The notes under the pieces are model-generated. The model had not been told where the DNA came from. It made no database searches and worked only from the letters and a program-made list of their open reading frames with translations. A stretch of DNA of 64,000 bases from assembly GCF_047300855.1 (NCBI RefSeq), contig NZ_CP170197.1:62001-126000 (forward strand). The letters are read 5' to 3'. Of the stretch, positions 62,663-64,000 are shown in pieces. The stretch comes from Sulfuriferula sp047300855. Its GTDB lineage: Bacteria; Pseudomonadota; Gammaproteobacteria; Burkholderiales; Sulfuriferulaceae. Every line of letters starts with the position of its first letter. The stretch's first letter is position 1. The position numbers were made by a program, and so were the translations under genes.

Positions 62663-64000
62663 ATGGGCATTGCCGTCCTCCACAGCCGGGCGCTGTCCGG
62701 CATGGACGCACCCGAAGTGGTGGTGGAAGCGCATCTCGCCAACGGCCTGCCCAGTTTCACCATCGTTGGTTTGCCCGAGGCCGAGGTGAAAGAAGCCCGC
62801 GACCGGGTTCGGGCCGCGATCCAGAACGCACGCTTCGAATTCCCGGCGCGGCGCATCACTGTCAATCTCGCCCCTGCAGACTTGCCCAAGGAATCCGGGC
62901 GTTTTGATCTACCCATCGCGCTTGGTATCCTCGCCGCCTCCGGACAGATCCCCGCCAATAAGCTGAAAGACTACGAATTCGCCGGCGAGCTGGCCCTGAC
63001 TGGTGAGCTGCGCCCGATCCGCGGGGCGCTGGCGATGACTCTGGGCGCGGTTTCCAGCGGGCGTGCGTTTATCCTGCCCAGTGCCAGCGCACTGGAAGCC
63101 GCGCTGGTGGAGGGTGCCGTCGTCCACCCCGCCGACTCGCTGCTGGCAGTCTGCGCTCACCTTGCCGGACAGGCCTTGCTGCCATTGCAGGCGCTGCTGC
63201 CGGTGGCATCCGTGCAAGCGCATTACCCGGATTTCAACGAAGTCAAAGGCCAGCTCGGCGTCAAACGCGCACTCGAAGTCGCCGCGGCCGGCGGTCATTC
63301 GGTGCTGATGGCAGGACCGCCCGGTACCGGCAAGGCCATGCTGGCGGCACGCTTTCCCGGCATTCTGCCTGGCATGAGCGAACAGGAGGCCATCGAATCC
63401 GCGGCATTGCTTTCCTTGAACGGCGGTTTTCGCATCGAGCACTGGAAGCGCCGCCCCTACCGCAGCCCGCACCATACCGCTTCGGCGGTGGCGCTGGTGG
63501 GCGGCGGCGGGATTCCGCGACCGGGCGAGATCTCACTGGCGCACCACGGCGTGCTGTTCCTCGACGAGTTGCCGGAATTCCCGCGCAGCGTGCTGGAGGT
63601 ATTGCGCGAGCCTTTGGAATCGGGGCGCATCACCATTTCGCGCGCCGCCCGGCAGGCTGATTTTCCTGCACGTTTTCAATTGATCGCGGCGATGAACCCG
63701 TGCCCGTGCGGCTACCTCGGCCATCCAGCAGGCAAATGCCGCTGCACGCCGGACCAGATTGCGCGCTATCGCGGGCGCATCTCCGGCCCGCTGCTCGACC
63801 GCATCGACATCCAGATCGAAGTCCCCGCGCTATCGCACGAGGATTTATTGCGTCAGCCCGATGGCGAAACCAGCGTCGCGATTCAGGCCAGGGTGGAAGC
63901 TGCACGCGTCCGCCAGATTGCGCGCCAAGGCAAGCCCAACGCTGAGCTCGGCACCAAGGAAATCGATACCCACTGCGCACCGGATGCGGCTGGCGAAGCG
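62663..64000 (+). CDS. comM: YifB-family AAA+ ATPase ComM, 5' part
   Basis: The gene runs off the window; 446 residues are visible. It has the N-terminal Lon-like domain (VVVEAHLANGLPSFTIVGLP), Walker A at about residues 218-226, Walker B GVLFLDELPEF, and the Mg-chelatase-like AMNPCPCGYLGH with the C-rich insert. The P-loop reads GPPGTGKA at 218-225: Ala225 replaces the Ser/Thr that coordinates Mg. ComM is a hexameric helicase promoting branch migration in natural transformation. The ATG at 62663 has only a weak ribosome-binding site, so coupling to ubiK is probable. Confidence 0.95.
   Translation, partial: MGIAVLHSRALSGMDAPEVVVEAHLANGLPSFTIVGLPEAEVKEARDRVRAAIQNARFEFPARRITVNLAPADLPKESGRFDLPIALGILAASGQIPANKLKDYEFAGELALTGELRPIRGALAMTLGAVSSGRAFILPSASALEAALVEGAVVHPADSLLAVCAHLAGQALLPLQALLPVASVQAHYPDFNEVKGQLGVKRALEVAAAGGHSVLMAGPPGTGKAMLAARFPGILPGMSEQEAIESAALLSLNGGFRIEHWKRRPYRSPHHTASAVALVGGGGIPRPGEISLAHHGVLFLDELPEFPRSVLEVLREPLESGRITISRAARQADFPARFQLIAAMNPCPCGYLGHPAGKCRCTPDQIARYRGRISGPLLDRIDIQIEVPALSHEDLLRQPDGETSVAIQARVEAARVRQIARQGKPNAELGTKEIDTHCAPDAAGEA

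Overview
The window (about 57% G+C by eye) looks like a chromosomal segment of a chemolithotrophic or sulfur/iron-cycle betaproteobacterium, probably in or near Nitrosomonadales. The basis is family content: a betaproteobacterial RNB exoribonuclease, a MetX/MetW pair, a TorF-like porin-glnK-amtB operon, DUF494 (Smg) beside dprA, UbiK beside comM, many GGDEF-EAL proteins and a cyanase operon. No phage, IS element, CRISPR array, rRNA or tRNA was recognised. The genus is not resolved.

Layout. 1-2622: 5' end of an RNB exoribonuclease, yqiA, and a YihY-type membrane protein fused to a cyclic-nucleotide-binding domain. 2626-15013: the most interesting part. A NifA-like sigma-54 activator (5187-6776) lies between two sigma-54-type (-24/-12) promoters. 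One faces left, into osmC-like / acyl-CoA-dehydrogenase-like / DUF302 / rubredoxin. The other faces right, into an eight-gene run: tandem rhodanese, NrtABC/CynABD-type ABC transporter, cyanase (cynS), exported formamidase-family protein with a duplicated C-terminal unit, and a metal-type binding protein plus permease with no ATPase gene. Read together, this looks like an inducible system for taking up and breaking down small C-N compounds (cyanate, possibly formamide or a cyanide/thiocyanate-derived species) to ammonium. 15126-22056: a GGDEF-EAL protein with an apparent CT-dinucleotide frameshift at its N-terminus, a PhnD-like binding protein, mpl, a hypothetical protein, a YidB-like protein, an EamA transporter and a small ORF. 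22355-29221: metH, then a second PhnD-like/GGDEF-EAL pair.

29544-41426: a single-domain rhodanese preceded by a terminator-like hairpin, an MgtA-type P-ATPase with a structured leader, metF, a holin-4-family membrane protein, ahcY under an S-adenosylhomocysteine riboswitch, metK, two lipid A acyltransferases, a GNAT enzyme and a two-component system. 41761-49737: a third GGDEF-EAL protein, topA, smg, dprA and a LysM protein. 49903-52788: def, fmt, htpX and a DUF4426 protein. 52851-58015: metX-metW followed by an MCE lipid-transport operon (permease, ATPase, MCE protein, lipoprotein). 58035-62081: two small conserved-type proteins, then amtB-glnK-torF on the minus strand behind a sigma-54 promoter with two NtrC-like sites. 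62384-64000: ubiK and the 5' part of comM.

Themes. Nitrogen acquisition appears twice under sigma-54-type control (cyanate cluster and torF-glnK-amtB). The methionine/SAM cycle is spread across the window (metH, metF, ahcY, metK, metX/W). Cyclic-di-GMP signalling is prominent, with three GGDEF-EAL proteins, two of them directly downstream of PhnD-like periplasmic binding proteins.
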